Below are positions 15,913-24,576 of a stretch of DNA of 64,000 bases, piece by piece. The notes under the pieces are model-generated. The model worked only from the letters and a program-made list of their open reading frames with translations, made no database searches and had not been told where the DNA came from. The stretch is taken from NCBI RefSeq assembly GCF_014218275.1, contig NZ_AP023213.1:4394494-4458493 (forward strand), written 5' to 3'. A program made the position numbers and the translations under genes. Source of the DNA: Citrifermentans bremense. Its GTDB lineage: Bacteria; Desulfobacterota; Desulfuromonadia; Geobacterales; Geobacteraceae. Positions within the stretch are counted from its first letter, which is position 1. The number at the start of each line of letters is the position of its first letter.

Positions 15913-17028
15913 ATGAAATGGTTCGGCTCGGCAAACAAGGCCGTCGGCGACGAGCAAAGTGCTGAAATCAGCAAACTCACCCAGATGCTGGACAACGTGG
16001 ACAACATCGTCATGCTCTGCGATGTCAGCAACGACAACAGGATCTTCTACATGAACCGCCGCGCCAGGGAGATGATGCAACAGCACAGAGGCGAGCTGAA
16101 CGCGGGACTCAGGGGGGCCGACGTCGGCAACGCCGACGGCAACAGCATCCACCAGTTCCACAAGGATCCGGCGCGCATCCGCAGCATCTTCGGCAATCCC
16201 AGGGCAAACCTCCCCCATTCCGCCGAGATCCCGATCGGCACCGTCACCCTGCGCACCACCGCCTATCCGATCTGGGACAGCGCCGATCCCAACAAGGTCC
16301 TCTGCTACATGGCCTGCTGGAGCGACATCTCCGCGGAGAAGGCCGTGGCGCAGCACCAAAGGGAAGCGCTGGAGCGCAAGGACTTCCTCGAGTGCCGGGT
16401 TACCCAGATCGCGACCGCCATGGAAGAGATGAGCATGACGGTGAACGAGGTGGCGCGCAACACGGTCAACGCCGCCGACTCCGCCTCCAAGGTCGCCGGC
16501 AACGCCCGCGAAGGGCAGCAGGTGGTAAACCAGGCGGTGAGCGAAATGCGCAAGGTTGCCGAGATAGTGCGCGACTCGGCCCTCCTCGTCGGCAACCTGG
16601 GCCACAAATCGGAGAAGATCGGCGAGTTCGTCTCGGTGATCAACGACATCGCCGACCAGACGAACCTTCTGGCTCTGAACGCCGCGATCGAAGCGGCCCG
16701 TGCGGGGGAGCAGGGAAGGGGGTTCGCCGTCGTAGCCGACGAGGTGCGCCGGCTAGCCGACCGTACCGTCGGATCGACCAAGGAGATACGCCTCATGGTG
16801 GACGAGATCCAGAAGGAGACCATGCAGGCAGTAGAGTCGATCGAGAGGGGGAAGACGGAGGCGGAAGTGAGCGAGTCGCTTTCGCACCAGGTGGACCAAT
16901 CCCTTTCCAACATCGTGCAGTCGATCGAGGAGATCGAGCAGGTCATCTCCCAGATCGCCACCGCTTCGGAAGAGCAGGCGGCGACGTCGACCACCATCGC
17001 CGGCAACCTGGAGGAGATCGTCAGATAA
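15913..17028 (+). CDS. Cytoplasmic PAS-type methyl-accepting chemotaxis protein
   Basis: This 371-residue receptor has no membrane helix. The N-terminal part (about 15-140) resembles a PAS-like fold found in soluble receptors ([18 protein letters not shown], ending WSDISAEKA). The C-terminal part is an MCP signalling coiled coil with the hairpin tip [20 protein letters not shown] and [13 protein letters not shown], which contacts CheA and CheW. It lacks a HAMP domain and a CWEEF-type tail. The signal is unknown; the PAS position suggests a cytoplasmic cue, perhaps redox. It is a single gene with a terminator after it. Confidence 0.92.
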   Translation: MKWFGSANKAVGDEQSAEISKLTQMLDNVDNIVMLCDVSNDNRIFYMNRRAREMMQQHRGELNAGLRGADVGNADGNSIHQFHKDPARIRSIFGNPRANLPHSAEIPIGTVTLRTTAYPIWDSADPNKVLCYMACWSDISAEKAVAQHQREALERKDFLECRVTQIATAMEEMSMTVNEVARNTVNAADSASKVAGNAREGQQVVNQAVSEMRKVAEIVRDSALLVGNLGHKSEKIGEFVSVINDIADQTNLLALNAAIEAARAGEQGRGFAVVADEVRRLADRTVGSTKEIRLMVDEIQKETMQAVESIERGKTEAEVSESLSHQVDQSLSNIVQSIEEIEQVISQIATASEEQAATSTTIAGNLEEIVR

Positions 17029-17060
17029 CGCCTGGCGTTCAAGGCAGGCGCAGCATCAAT

Positions 17061-17092
17061 AAAAAAGCCCCGCCGGATCCGGCGGGGCTTTT
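17061..17092. terminator. Bidirectional terminator between chemoreceptor and cytochrome operon
   Basis: AAGCCCCGCCGG / CCGGCGGGGCTT is a 12-bp GC-rich stem with A-run and T-run flanks. The stop of the tetraheme cytochrome gene overlaps its right edge. Confidence 0.9.
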
Positions 17093-17924
17093 AACGTGCG
17101 GCTTTGGCGGCGACCGGGCGGGAAGTCGGATCCATTATCTGCAGCAAGAGATCGTACTCCGCCTTTTTCAACAGGACCGGGCGCATCTGGGTCGCAGGGC
17201 GGAACTCCCGGGGATTCCTGAGCCATTTCTCCAGCGCCGGGGTATCCCAGCGCTTCAGCCCCGCCGCCGTCAGGGGGTAGAACTCGGAAAAAAGCCCGGA
17301 GAGGTTGGGCCCGACGGTACCCCGCCCTACCCCGCCCAGAGCCGCGGTCAGCATCTTATGGCAGGGCCCGCACTTCTTCTCGAAGACGTTCTCACCTTTT
17401 CCCTCCGTCTCGAAATGCACCACCAGGGGCCTCTCCTTCCCCCTTACAGTGGCGCCCCTGGCGCCGGCCAATAAGGCGTTCACCAGGTCCGTTTTCGCCC
17501 CCTGCTCCAGCTTGAAATCGGGCATCTGCTGTGCGGGCGCCTCGATCGAGGCGAAGAGGTTTTCCGGCGTGGTCCCGGCCGGGAGCTGGTCCAGGTTGCT
17601 CGCCAGGCGGTTCCCCCTGCCGGCGGTATTGTGGCAGCGGCGGCAGGCAAAGGTGTCCAGAAGCGCGTTGCCGCGCGCAACCGGCGCCGAGCCAGGCACC
17701 CCCGACCAGGAGAAACGCGCCGCCACCAGCCCGTGATGCGCGACGCTCATGCGGTCGGACCGGGGATCTCCCCGGTGGCAGCCGGCACAGCTCCCCAGCT
17801 CGCGGTAGTGCGAGCGGTAGTGCGGCCGGTGACAGCCAAGGCAGGAGTCGGCCGCGTGCGCGCTCCCGCAGCAAAGGAGCAATAACACCGCCAGCGATGT
17901 CAGAAAGGCGCGACCAGTTGCCAA
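17091..17924 (-). CDS. Periplasmic tetraheme c-type cytochrome of the Cbc-like operon
   Basis: This 277-residue protein has a signal peptide (about 1-24) and four CXXCH sites (CLGCH, CAGCH, CRRCH, CGPCH). The fourth lies in a cytochrome-c-like C-terminal domain (FEKKCGPCHKML ... GPNLSGLFSEF), and Met246 in RPATQMRP could be its axial ligand. It is the last gene of the operon and overlaps the upstream gene by 25 nt. It probably passes electrons between the bc-type core and periplasmic carriers. That role is inferred from context. Confidence 0.88.
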   Translation of the reverse strand: MATGRAFLTSLAVLLLLCCGSAHAADSCLGCHRPHYRSHYRELGSCAGCHRGDPRSDRMSVAHHGLVAARFSWSGVPGSAPVARGNALLDTFACRRCHNTAGRGNRLASNLDQLPAGTTPENLFASIEAPAQQMPDFKLEQGAKTDLVNALLAGARGATVRGKERPLVVHFETEGKGENVFEKKCGPCHKMLTAALGGVGRGTVGPNLSGLFSEFYPLTAAGLKRWDTPALEKWLRNPREFRPATQMRPVLLKKAEYDLLLQIMDPTSRPVAAKAAR

Positions 17925-18316
17925 TTGGGACCTCGAAAGAAGAGTGCGACCAGGGTGAGCGCCAGGACGGCCGCGGCCAGTGCCAGCGCGGTGACCGTCA
18001 CCAGCCGTTGCTCCTTGGGAAACCAGGTTGCCTTGGCGGCGGGAGTGCCGATGGGGAGCCAGGGAAGAAAAAGAAACAGGGGAGTGAGCGCCAGCACCAG
18101 GTAGATCAGGTATTTGGAATAGCTGACCAGTTCCTGGATCCAGAGCAGGAACCAGGCGCTTTTCACCGGATTGGGGACGCGGGCGATGTCCGCCTGCTCC
18201 TGCAGGGGGGCGGGAATAAGCCAGGCGAGCCCGATCAACGCCGCGACGAGCAGGAGCATGGAGACCTTGACCGGCCGGAAGAAGTGCGGGGAACTCTTTA
18301 CGTAGCCTCGTTTCAT
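17900..18316 (-). CDS. Cytochrome b C-terminal/subunit IV-like membrane protein
   Basis: This 138-residue protein has three hydrophobic segments (about 18-35, 60-82 and 106-128). NPVKSAWFLLWIQELVSYS resembles the region of cytochrome b6f subunit IV that carries the quinol-site PEWY-like loop, here modified. ATG 18316 overlaps the stop of the cytochrome b gene by 4 nt (ATGA). The much longer frame upstream to 18526 is only a shadow of that gene. Together with the next protein it likely forms a split cytochrome b. Confidence 0.8.
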   Translation of the reverse strand: MKRGYVKSSPHFFRPVKVSMLLLVAALIGLAWLIPAPLQEQADIARVPNPVKSAWFLLWIQELVSYSKYLIYLVLALTPLFLFLPWLPIGTPAAKATWFPKEQRLVTVTALALAAAVLALTLVALFFRGPNWQLVAPF

Positions 18317-18933
18317 AGGTAAGGGAGCACCCCCTTGTTTTTCCTGACCCGGTAGAAATGCAGGGAACTCAAGAGCAGAACCGCCCCGGGAACTACCAGT
18401 ATGTGCAGCACGTAAAAGCGCAGCAGCGACATCGGCTCCCCCACCCCGTCCGGCACCAGGACCGTGCGCAGCGCCGCCCCGAAAGGAAGGGTGTTGACCA
18501 GCTCCATCCCCGTCTGGGTGGCCCAAAGCGCCAGCTGGTCCATCGGGAGCAGGTAGCCGGTGTACCCCTCGAAGACGGCAAGCATCAATAGCGCACAGCC
18601 GGTGAGCCAGTTCAATTCTCTCGGCTTTGCGCAGGCGCCGGTCAGGATGACCCGGAGCGTGTGCAGCACGATGAGGACAAGGAAGAAGTGGCTCGCGAGC
18701 CGGTGCAGGCTGCGGAGGTACTTCCCGCCGTAGACGGAGGATTCGAGCAGCAGGATGGAGGGGTAAGCGGCAGCCGGAGTCGGCTGGTAGTAGAAAAGGA
18801 GCAGCGCGCCGGTCGCTGCCAGCACCAGAAACGAGGTGAAGGCGAGTCCCCCCAGGCAGAAGGTGTAGGTAAAAGTGAGATCCCTCTGCAGCACCGCCCT
18901 GGGAAAAAGATGTCTGGCGAAATCCTTGATCAA
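18313..18933 (-). CDS. Cytochrome b (b6-type, di-heme N-terminal part)
   Basis: This 206-residue inner-membrane protein has four helices. The four heme b ligands typical of cytochrome b6 are in place: two in LHRLASHFFLVLIVLH (helix B) and two in LRFYVLHILVVPGAVLLLSSLH (helix D), with the conserved GYTGYLLPMDQLA between helices. This is the quinol-oxidising core, split as in b6/subunit IV complexes. It lies 69 nt downstream of the Rieske gene. Confidence 0.92.
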   Translation of the reverse strand: MIKDFARHLFPRAVLQRDLTFTYTFCLGGLAFTSFLVLAATGALLLFYYQPTPAAAYPSILLLESSVYGGKYLRSLHRLASHFFLVLIVLHTLRVILTGACAKPRELNWLTGCALLMLAVFEGYTGYLLPMDQLALWATQTGMELVNTLPFGAALRTVLVPDGVGEPMSLLRFYVLHILVVPGAVLLLSSLHFYRVRKNKGVLPYL

Positions 18934-19002
18934 TCCTCGGCCTCTCCTATCCTGTGAGCCCCCTTGCCGGGAAGCTCCCTGCGCAACGTTGCCGCCGCCT
19001 CC

Positions 19003-19395
19003 CTACACGAGCACCCTGTACCGATCCCCGTCAGCCTCCACCGCGTAACGCTTGAGCGGTCGGTCCGCCGGCCCTTCCAGCACCTTCCCCTCGCGGTCGA
19101 ACCTGGAGCCGTGGCAGGGACAGACGAGCCCGGTCGGGGTGACGTTCACCGTGCAGCCAAGGTGGGTGCAGACGAGGTCGAGCGCATAGACGCTATCCCC
19201 GCGGCGCATCAGCGCCACCCGCGCCTCCCGGTACACCAGCGCACCGTCCGGCGGGAGCTCCGCCTTCGCCACGGTGAGGAGGGTATTTTTGGGCCGCAGC
19301 TTCGGGGTGAGGAACCTCCCGACGAGCCATCCCCCCGCCAAAAGGGAGATCAGCGCGGCGAGGAAGCTTCTACGTGATCGATCAGTTTGCGCCAT
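19003..19395 (-). CDS. Rieske iron-sulfur protein
   Basis: This 130-residue protein has a twin-arginine-type N-terminus (RSRRSFLAAL), a single membrane anchor and a Rieske domain with both cluster-binding boxes: CTHLGC and CPCHGS. It holds a [2Fe-2S] centre and accepts the first electron from quinol at the positive side of the membrane. It overlaps the decaheme gene upstream by 46 nt, consistent with a single operon. It is shorter than mitochondrial Rieske proteins, as usual for bacterial b6-like complexes. Confidence 0.93.
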   Translation of the reverse strand: MAQTDRSRRSFLAALISLLAGGWLVGRFLTPKLRPKNTLLTVAKAELPPDGALVYREARVALMRRGDSVYALDLVCTHLGCTVNVTPTGLVCPCHGSRFDREGKVLEGPADRPLKRYAVEADGDRYRVLV

Positions 19396-20606
19396 CTTTC
19401 GAGGTAAGCCCTCCGATATGCGGGTGTCTTTCGGTTCAGCTCCCGGTAGCGGGCCGCCGGCAGGAACGATCCGTTTACCACCTTCTGCCCGCTTTGGTCC
19501 CAGAACGAGGGGAGCGTCATGCCGTCGGCCTGGAGCTGGTAGATCCTGTCCGCCGCAGGCTCGAAGAGGAAGCGGCGCGGGTTGTCATGGCACCCCTCGC
19601 ACATCACGCTGCCGCGGCGCACGGTGTGGGGAAAGAACGCCTTCCACTCGGCCGTCATGAGCCTGTTCTCCTCCCAGATGGCCCGGTCTTGCCTGATGTC
19701 GGTGAAGTACCCGATGAACTGCGGCCTGATGGGGCTCACCTTGCCTCGGCCGTTCAACCCTAAAGGGGGAGCGTCCTGCTTTCTCAGGTAGGCGCTCTTC
19801 ACGTACTCCTCGGAGGCCTGATCGCGCCGCACCCGGTACAACTCCTGCGACGGGCTGTCGCTGAAACGAAGGTAAAAGGTGCCGTACTCCTGCGCGGCCC
19901 AGGCGGAATGGCAGGCCCAGCATTCCATCTTCTCCAGGTGCGCCGCGATCCGGTGCTCCGGGACGCTCCTTTTGGGCTCGTGGCAGTCAAGGCACCCCTT
20001 GGAGGAAGGCCGCCCCGTGGCGAGGCTCGCCATGGAGTGGCAGTCGGCGCAGGAAAGCCCGGCTTCGGCGTGCAGATCCGGGGTCATCTTCAGGAAAGAT
20101 TCGCCGTAGGCCGTGTCGCCGCGCTGGTAGCGCATGCTGTCCTCGCGCGGCGCCATCCCGTAGTAGTCGGTCCCGACGAAGTACCCCTTGTGGCAGGCGA
20201 AGCAGTCCCGGTCCCTGGGCTTCGCGATCTCGTGCCCCTTGCCGCCGTGACAGTCGATGCACCCCTTAAGGTGGCAGGAGCTGCAGTTCTTACCGAAGAA
20301 CTCCGGGTCCCCTTTGCCGAAGCCCCTCGCCACGAAGGCGGTTTCCCGCTCGCGGGTCCCCATGGCGCGGCCGAAGAGGGCCTGGTACCCCTTGTGGCAG
20401 CCGACGCACCCAGCGGCGCGCGCGGAGGCCGCGGCCGGGTCCTTCAGCGTGTCGCTCTCGGAGAGGTGGCAGGAGAGGCAAGGGACGCCTGCGTGGACGC
20501 CGGAAAGCGCGATCTTATGGCAGTCGGTGCAATTCTCCCTACCCAGGGCTGCTGCCGCGCTAAGGAGCAGAAAGCAGGCGACGATGCAGAGCATCATTGA
20601 GCGCAC
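19350..20606 (-). CDS. Decaheme c-type cytochrome of the Cbc-like operon
   Basis: This 418-residue protein has a signal peptide (1-22) and ten CXXCH motifs between about residue 26 and 345, for example CTDCH, CLSCH, CVGCH, CSSCH and CEGCH. The last heme site lies after a long spacer (about 250-340) rich in aromatic and charged residues. The C-terminal 70 residues lack hemes and form a basic tail (YRRAYLERWRKLIDHV). It overlaps the 12-heme gene by 47 nt and the Rieske gene by 46 nt. It is likely a periplasmic electron acceptor of the bc-type core. Confidence 0.9.
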   Translation of the reverse strand: MRSMMLCIVACFLLLSAAAALGRENCTDCHKIALSGVHAGVPCLSCHLSESDTLKDPAAASARAAGCVGCHKGYQALFGRAMGTRERETAFVARGFGKGDPEFFGKNCSSCHLKGCIDCHGGKGHEIAKPRDRDCFACHKGYFVGTDYYGMAPREDSMRYQRGDTAYGESFLKMTPDLHAEAGLSCADCHSMASLATGRPSSKGCLDCHEPKRSVPEHRIAAHLEKMECWACHSAWAAQEYGTFYLRFSDSPSQELYRVRRDQASEEYVKSAYLRKQDAPPLGLNGRGKVSPIRPQFIGYFTDIRQDRAIWEENRLMTAEWKAFFPHTVRRGSVMCEGCHDNPRRFLFEPAADRIYQLQADGMTLPSFWDQSGQKVVNGSFLPAARYRELNRKTPAYRRAYLERWRKLIDHVEASSPR

Positions 20607-22446
20607 GATAATCCAGCTCCTTTCGGTAGATAGGGTCTTTCGCCTTGTCGTGGCAGACCAGGCAGAGGTTCACCGACAGCGCCCGCCGCACCTCCGCGCC
20701 GTTTAGCGGCCGCGAGTTTTCCCTGGTGATGGCGGAAAAGGCGCGGACCTTCCCCTCCCTCAGGGTGAGGAAGCCGTCCAAAGGCTTGTCGGCGGACTGC
20801 TCGCAGATAAGGGTCCCCTCAATCTCCCCCCCCGCGACCACGTGCTGCCCGAAACCCAGGAAAGCGGGATTGCCGTGGCATTCGCCGCAGCCGATCGCCT
20901 TCTTCCCGGTGTTGTGCGAGTAGAAGGGGGCGAACCGGAGCTGCTGCTTCCCCTTGAACCTGGCGACGTACTCGTCTTTGGAGACGGAAAGGTCGGGCTC
21001 GATCACGGTGACGAAGGTCTGGCACCCGGGGGTGACCGTCGAGATCTTGCCGCGCTGGTTCAGGGCCAGCGGGAAGGGGTAGAGCATCCGGTAGTCTTCC
21101 TTCTCGCTGAAGCGCCCCGGTGTCGCCAGCTTGGCGATGTAATCCATCCCGGGTTTGCTCCTGTCGTAAGTCGTGTGGCAGCCGTAGCACTGGACCACGG
21201 TGCGGGAGTGGCAGGAGTAGCATTCCATCCTGCCGTGGCCGACCACGCTGTGCTCGGGGGTCCCGGTGATGACGCGGCTTTTGAAGAGCTTGCCGCTTCT
21301 TTTTCCCAGCACCCAGACGGCGCCGTCGCGGTAGAAGACGTTCGAGTATTTCCGCCCCTTGGCGGTGAGGATCATCTTCATCCCCGGACGCATCTGCATG
21401 GCGTAGCCGCGCGACTCGCGGATCGCCTCGTCCCCCTCGCCCGCTATCTGCAGGTAGCGTGGGGGTCGCGCCCCGCCGTGGCAGTCCTCGCAGGAGACCT
21501 CGGTCTGCAGGTACATGTTCTCGTAGCCGTAGCCGTCCCCCATGGTGTCCCTGGAGGTGTGGCAGTCGATGCACTCCATCCCGGCGGCGAAGTGGACGTC
21601 GGAGGCGATATGGGTCAGGTTGCGCCCCCCCGAGGTCATGACCGGCCCCGGCTGGCCGTTTCTGGTCGGCACCATCGAGTTGTTGCCGTCGTAGAGCCCC
21701 TGGTAGCTCAAAGCGATGCGCCCGCTTCGGTTGTGGCAGCGCGTGCAGACCTCGGTCCCGGGGAGCTTCTCCATGGCGTGGCTTGCCGCGTACGGCCCCT
21801 TCCCCTTCACCGCAGCGTCCTTTCCCTCATAGGTGGCGCGGTCGTTGTACGGGAAGTGGCAGGCGGCGCAGCCGGAGGCGTGGCTCGCGCCGTAGACCTC
21901 CCCGCTCTCGGTCGCCACGTGGCACTGCGAGCAGAACTTCCGGTACAGCTCCCCCGACACATGGTCGAGCTCCGCCACCGGTTTCAGCCGCCGCGCTTTC
22001 CCTTGCGGGTCGTATTCGTCCCCCCCCTTGCTGCTGTAGAGCCCCCCCGGTCCCTCCCAGGTGAGCTGGATGTTCTTGATCATCCCCGTGGTCGTGTACA
22101 TGAGGTTTGAGCGCACCCGGTCCAGCTGGTAAAGGTGGCAGGAACCGCAGGTGTTTTCCCAGTGCTCCGGCGCCGCCGGGTTCCTGGGGCCGTGCATGGC
22201 GAGGTGGGAGGCGTGCTTGTTCTCGATTTTAGGGTCCCCGCCGTGGCAGGAGACGCAGTCTGGGTGGCTCTTCGACGCCTGCTCGATCCTGGGATGGCAG
22301 GAAACGCACTGGCTAGCCTTGCCGGCGCGGCTGCATCCCGCCAGGGCGAGGACAGCGAGCAGCAAGAGGAACAACGACGCTGACTTGTGGGTAGCTGCTG
22401 GAGTCATCCCGCCGATGGGCGTTTTTTCCGGAATCTGACTAGACAT
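20560..22446 (-). CDS. Dodecaheme c-type cytochrome lipoprotein, first gene of the Cbc-like operon
   Basis: This 628-residue protein has a lipoprotein signal (LALAGC, Cys38) and twelve CXXCH sites. The first two (CVSCH twice) are in the N-terminal 70 residues, and the others are spread to CLVCH near residue 600. A region without hemes (about 440-530) includes a beta-rich stretch. By gene order it is the leading subunit. From memory, the six-gene set and its neighbour resemble the G. sulfurreducens Cbc6 (cbcMNOPQR) region, which also lies next to an extHIJKL cluster. I do not assign single symbols. The N-terminus before the signal (14 residues) is uncertain; ATG 22407 is an alternative. Confidence 0.88.
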   Translation of the reverse strand: MSSQIPEKTPIGGMTPAATHKSASLFLLLLAVLALAGCSRAGKASQCVSCHPRIEQASKSHPDCVSCHGGDPKIENKHASHLAMHGPRNPAAPEHWENTCGSCHLYQLDRVRSNLMYTTTGMIKNIQLTWEGPGGLYSSKGGDEYDPQGKARRLKPVAELDHVSGELYRKFCSQCHVATESGEVYGASHASGCAACHFPYNDRATYEGKDAAVKGKGPYAASHAMEKLPGTEVCTRCHNRSGRIALSYQGLYDGNNSMVPTRNGQPGPVMTSGGRNLTHIASDVHFAAGMECIDCHTSRDTMGDGYGYENMYLQTEVSCEDCHGGARPPRYLQIAGEGDEAIRESRGYAMQMRPGMKMILTAKGRKYSNVFYRDGAVWVLGKRSGKLFKSRVITGTPEHSVVGHGRMECYSCHSRTVVQCYGCHTTYDRSKPGMDYIAKLATPGRFSEKEDYRMLYPFPLALNQRGKISTVTPGCQTFVTVIEPDLSVSKDEYVARFKGKQQLRFAPFYSHNTGKKAIGCGECHGNPAFLGFGQHVVAGGEIEGTLICEQSADKPLDGFLTLREGKVRAFSAITRENSRPLNGAEVRRALSVNLCLVCHDKAKDPIYRKELDYRALNDALHRRLLSAP

Positions 22447-22659
22447 GATCTTCCGCCACGGCCGTACGTGATCCCCTTCCCCTCAAACCTTCCTCCAACC
22501 GCCTTCGCGGACCGAAGCACTACGGCGCCAAGGCCCGCCCTTAGGGCACCCTCTCCCAGAGGGGGAGGGAACTTACGGAGGATCGTCGCCAATTAGGTTT
22601 TGCAATTCGGTAGCGAATGTGCCGCACGGCAGTAGCTTGCGCCGGTAAGCACCGCGCGC

Positions 22660-22688
22660 ATTATAGTAAAATTAACGGCATTATCCAA
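22660..22688 (-). promoter_or_regulatory. Sigma-70-type promoter of the Cbc-like operon
   Basis: On the minus strand TTGGAT (22688-22683), a 17-bp spacer and TATAAT (22665-22660). It would give a leader of about 205 nt. Confidence 0.65.
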
Positions 22689-22705
22689 AGTGTTTCATGA
22701 ATAGG

Positions 22706-22738
22706 CAAAAAAATAGCCGGCGTCGCGGGGACGCCGGC
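22706..22738 (-). terminator. Terminator of the ext cluster
   Basis: GCCGGCGT / ACGCCGGC stem (22716-22723 with 22731-22738) followed on the minus strand by T-rich sequence. Confidence 0.8.
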
Positions 22739-22777
22739 CCATTGCATCAAGTTTTTACGCCCGGTGGTACGCTGAAG

Positions 22778-24130
22778 CTATTTGCCGCTTTTGCTGATGC
22801 TGACAGTCTTGGTGAACTCCTTCCAGACGAACGGGTCGCTGTTGGGACTCCCGAACGGGAGGTAGGTGAGCTTCACCTCCACGTCCAGGTCGAAGGCCGA
22901 CGGCTTCTCCAAGGTCTTGCCGTTTTCCTCGACCTCCGTCAGGGGGAACATGATGTCGAAGCGCTCCTTGACGAGCTTTCCGGGGGGAAGCCCGGTATCC
23001 TCGATCAGGCCGCTCTTCTCGTAGGGGCCGCGCCCCATCCGGTCGCCGCGTGCAAGCTGCTGCGGCACCGGCATGTAGATCTTCTCCTGGTTGAACACTT
23101 CCTTGCCGTCTTTCGTCTTTGCTATTACCGACAGAACCAGTCGGTTGGGGGTCGGTCAGCCATCCGGTATGGAGTGGCCTGCCTTGTTCACCATCTCTAC
23201 CTTGACCACGGCCTTGGGCTTCACCTGGGCTCCGTCGCGCCAGTAGTAGCCGAAAGCCTCTGCGTGGAACTCCACAGCCTTGTCGGTCATCGCCGCATCC
23301 CGGTACCCCTGGATGTTGTGCCCGAGCTTGCTGTTCTTCATGTGGCAGTCCTGGCAGTTTTCCTGCCCCACCTCCGCCTTGTAGGCCCAGAGGTAGCTCC
23401 CGTAGGAGGTGCAGCACTGGGTCGGCTCGTCAAGCTCGAGGTTGGGTCCCAGCCCGTGGCACTGCCCGCACTGGATGGCCTGGTCCATGATCGGGCTCTG
23501 GGCCATCTTCGGGAACTTGTCGGAGGGGTGATCCCCAGCCTTCGTGCCGTAGACGACCCCGGCTTTGGGGTAGCCGTCCTGCCACTTGTGGGTGATGGCG
23601 TTACGGTTGTGGCAGATCAGGCAGTTGATGCTGACGCTTTTGAGTTTCTCCTCGAACTTCTTCGCCGCTTCCTTGTCCTTTTTCTTGCGGGCGTCGCTCC
23701 AGGCGTAGAGGGTGTTCACCAGTTCCTGGGCGACCGAATCCTCGGCGTCGGCCAGCTGCGGCAGGTGGCACTTGGCACACCCCATCAGGTGCTCCACCTT
23801 GACGTCCTTGCGGCTTTTCACCCCCGAGTACGGCTCTTCCATGAGGCCGTTCTCGATGGTCGTCATGATGGTCATGGCGGTGCGGCCGGTGCCGAAGACG
23901 GACCGGGAATGGATGGAATCCTGGGACTGCTTGTGCTGCTCCTCGTGGCACTCGACGCAGGAGCTCGAATCGTACATCTTGGCGAGCTCGGCGAGGGTCT
24001 TGGCCTTGCCCGACTTGGCGGCAATCCCCTCCTTCCAGCCGACCCCCGCCTTCTCCGCGTATGCGGAGCCGGCCAAAGCGCCCAGGACCAGCGTTGCCGC
24101 CAGGGCGCCCCTTACTGTTGCTTTTATCAT
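22778..24130 (-). CDS. extK: Pentaheme c-type cytochrome with in-frame TGA (probable selenocysteine), ExtK/ExtL-like
   Basis: Read through one TGA, the frame encodes 450 residues. It has a signal peptide (1-25), five CXXCH sites in residues 58-270 (CVECH, CAKCH, CLICH, CGQCH, CQDCH), then a beta-rich C-terminal region. The TGA is codon 325, in GHSIPDG-TGA-PTPNRLVL. The reading frame and codon use continue without change for 125 more codons to TAG at 22778-22780, which argues against a frameshift or pseudogene. A hairpin directly after the TGA looks like a bacterial SECIS. If not read through, the first part (23156-24130) is a 324-residue pentaheme cytochrome and the rest a separate short frame. 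In G. sulfurreducens the corresponding cluster has extK and extL at this place. It is probably the periplasmic or outer-membrane electron-transfer part of the ExtHIJKL conduit. Confidence 0.78.
23127..23158 (-). promoter_or_regulatory. In-frame TGA and SECIS-like stem-loop
   Basis: The TGA lies at 23158-23156. Beginning with its A, ACCGAC (23156-23151) pairs with GTCGGT (23132-23127). Inside, AACC (23146-23143) pairs with GGTT (23138-23135) around the loop GACT, with a CCCC/CT internal loop. The apical part lies 9-24 nt after the TGA, where bacterial SECIS elements sit in formate dehydrogenase mRNA. Binding by SelB is not shown. Confidence 0.6.
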
Positions 24131-24179
24131 CTCTTACCTCGTTCGTTCTTTGATGAAACGTACGACTGCCGGCCCTGTC

Positions 24180-24497
24180 CTAGCACCCCTGCAGTTCGTC
24201 GCCCTCGCACTCGGTCAGGGTCATCTTGGAGTCGACGGCGATCTTTGCCGCCTTGGCCTTGCTGAACTTCAGGGTAACCTCGTTCCCCTCGACCGCGACC
24301 ACCTTGGGAGAGCCGCCGGCAGCGGTTACGTTTGCGCCTTTCTTGGCCCACGCGGGAACCGCCCCCTCGACGGTTACGGTGACCTTGTCGCCGTCCACCT
24401 TGGTAACCTTGCCGGATACCGGACCTGCCGCGAATGCTGAAACCGTGAGCGTTGCCGTCATGATCGCCGCCGCAAGCAGCGAGGTGAGTTTCTTCAT
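24180..24497 (-). CDS. extJ: Small periplasmic protein, ExtJ-like
   Basis: This 105-residue protein has a signal peptide (1-23, AFA cleavage). The mature part is rich in Val, Thr and Lys with beta-strand alternation (VSGKVTKVDGDKVTVTV), and two Cys lie near the end (TECEGDELQGC). It looks like a small OB- or barrel-like periplasmic domain. The role is unknown. Its place between porin and cytochrome matches the small gene of the extHIJKL cluster. A 16-bp stem-loop lies upstream, which may tune its level. Confidence 0.75.
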   Translation of the reverse strand: MKKLTSLLAAAIMTATLTVSAFAAGPVSGKVTKVDGDKVTVTVEGAVPAWAKKGANVTAAGGSPKVVAVEGNEVTLKFSKAKAAKIAVDSKMTLTECEGDELQGC

Positions 24498-24520
24498 GGT
24501 TTTCCTCCTTTTTAGGTCGT

Positions 24521-24560
24521 GCCAGCCCCCCCTCGCCTGCTACAGCGAGAGGGGGCTGGC
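24521..24560 (-). promoter_or_regulatory. Long GC-rich stem-loop between porin and small protein genes
   Basis: Two 16-nt arms (24521-24536 and 24545-24560) pair with one mismatch around an 8-nt loop. On the minus strand it is followed by ACGACCTAAAAAGG, with no U-run, so it may act as mRNA stabiliser or partial terminator between extI and extJ. Confidence 0.6.
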
Positions 24561-24576
24561 ACCGCCGGTGTCCCTT

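Larger units (their letters stand above)
22447..22777. other. Intergenic region between cbc-like operon and ext cytochrome gene
   Basis: It contains the cbc-like promoter, the ext terminator, and at 22490-22575 a GC-rich segment with an imperfect inverted repeat (ccctctcccagagggggaggg) that looks like a dispersed intergenic element rather than a gene. The leader of the 12-heme gene would contain this element. Confidence 0.5.

Noticed and set aside
17531..18322. 263-codon plus-strand frame opposite the cytochrome b operon
   Set aside because: Arg/Gly-rich shadow of the minus-strand cytochrome genes, with no domain.
23156..24130. Pentaheme cytochrome read as a complete 324-residue protein with a separate small gene after it
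   Set aside because: The frame and codon use continue without shift through the TGA and a SECIS-like hairpin begins there, so readthrough as selenocysteine fits better. Two separate proteins cannot be fully excluded.
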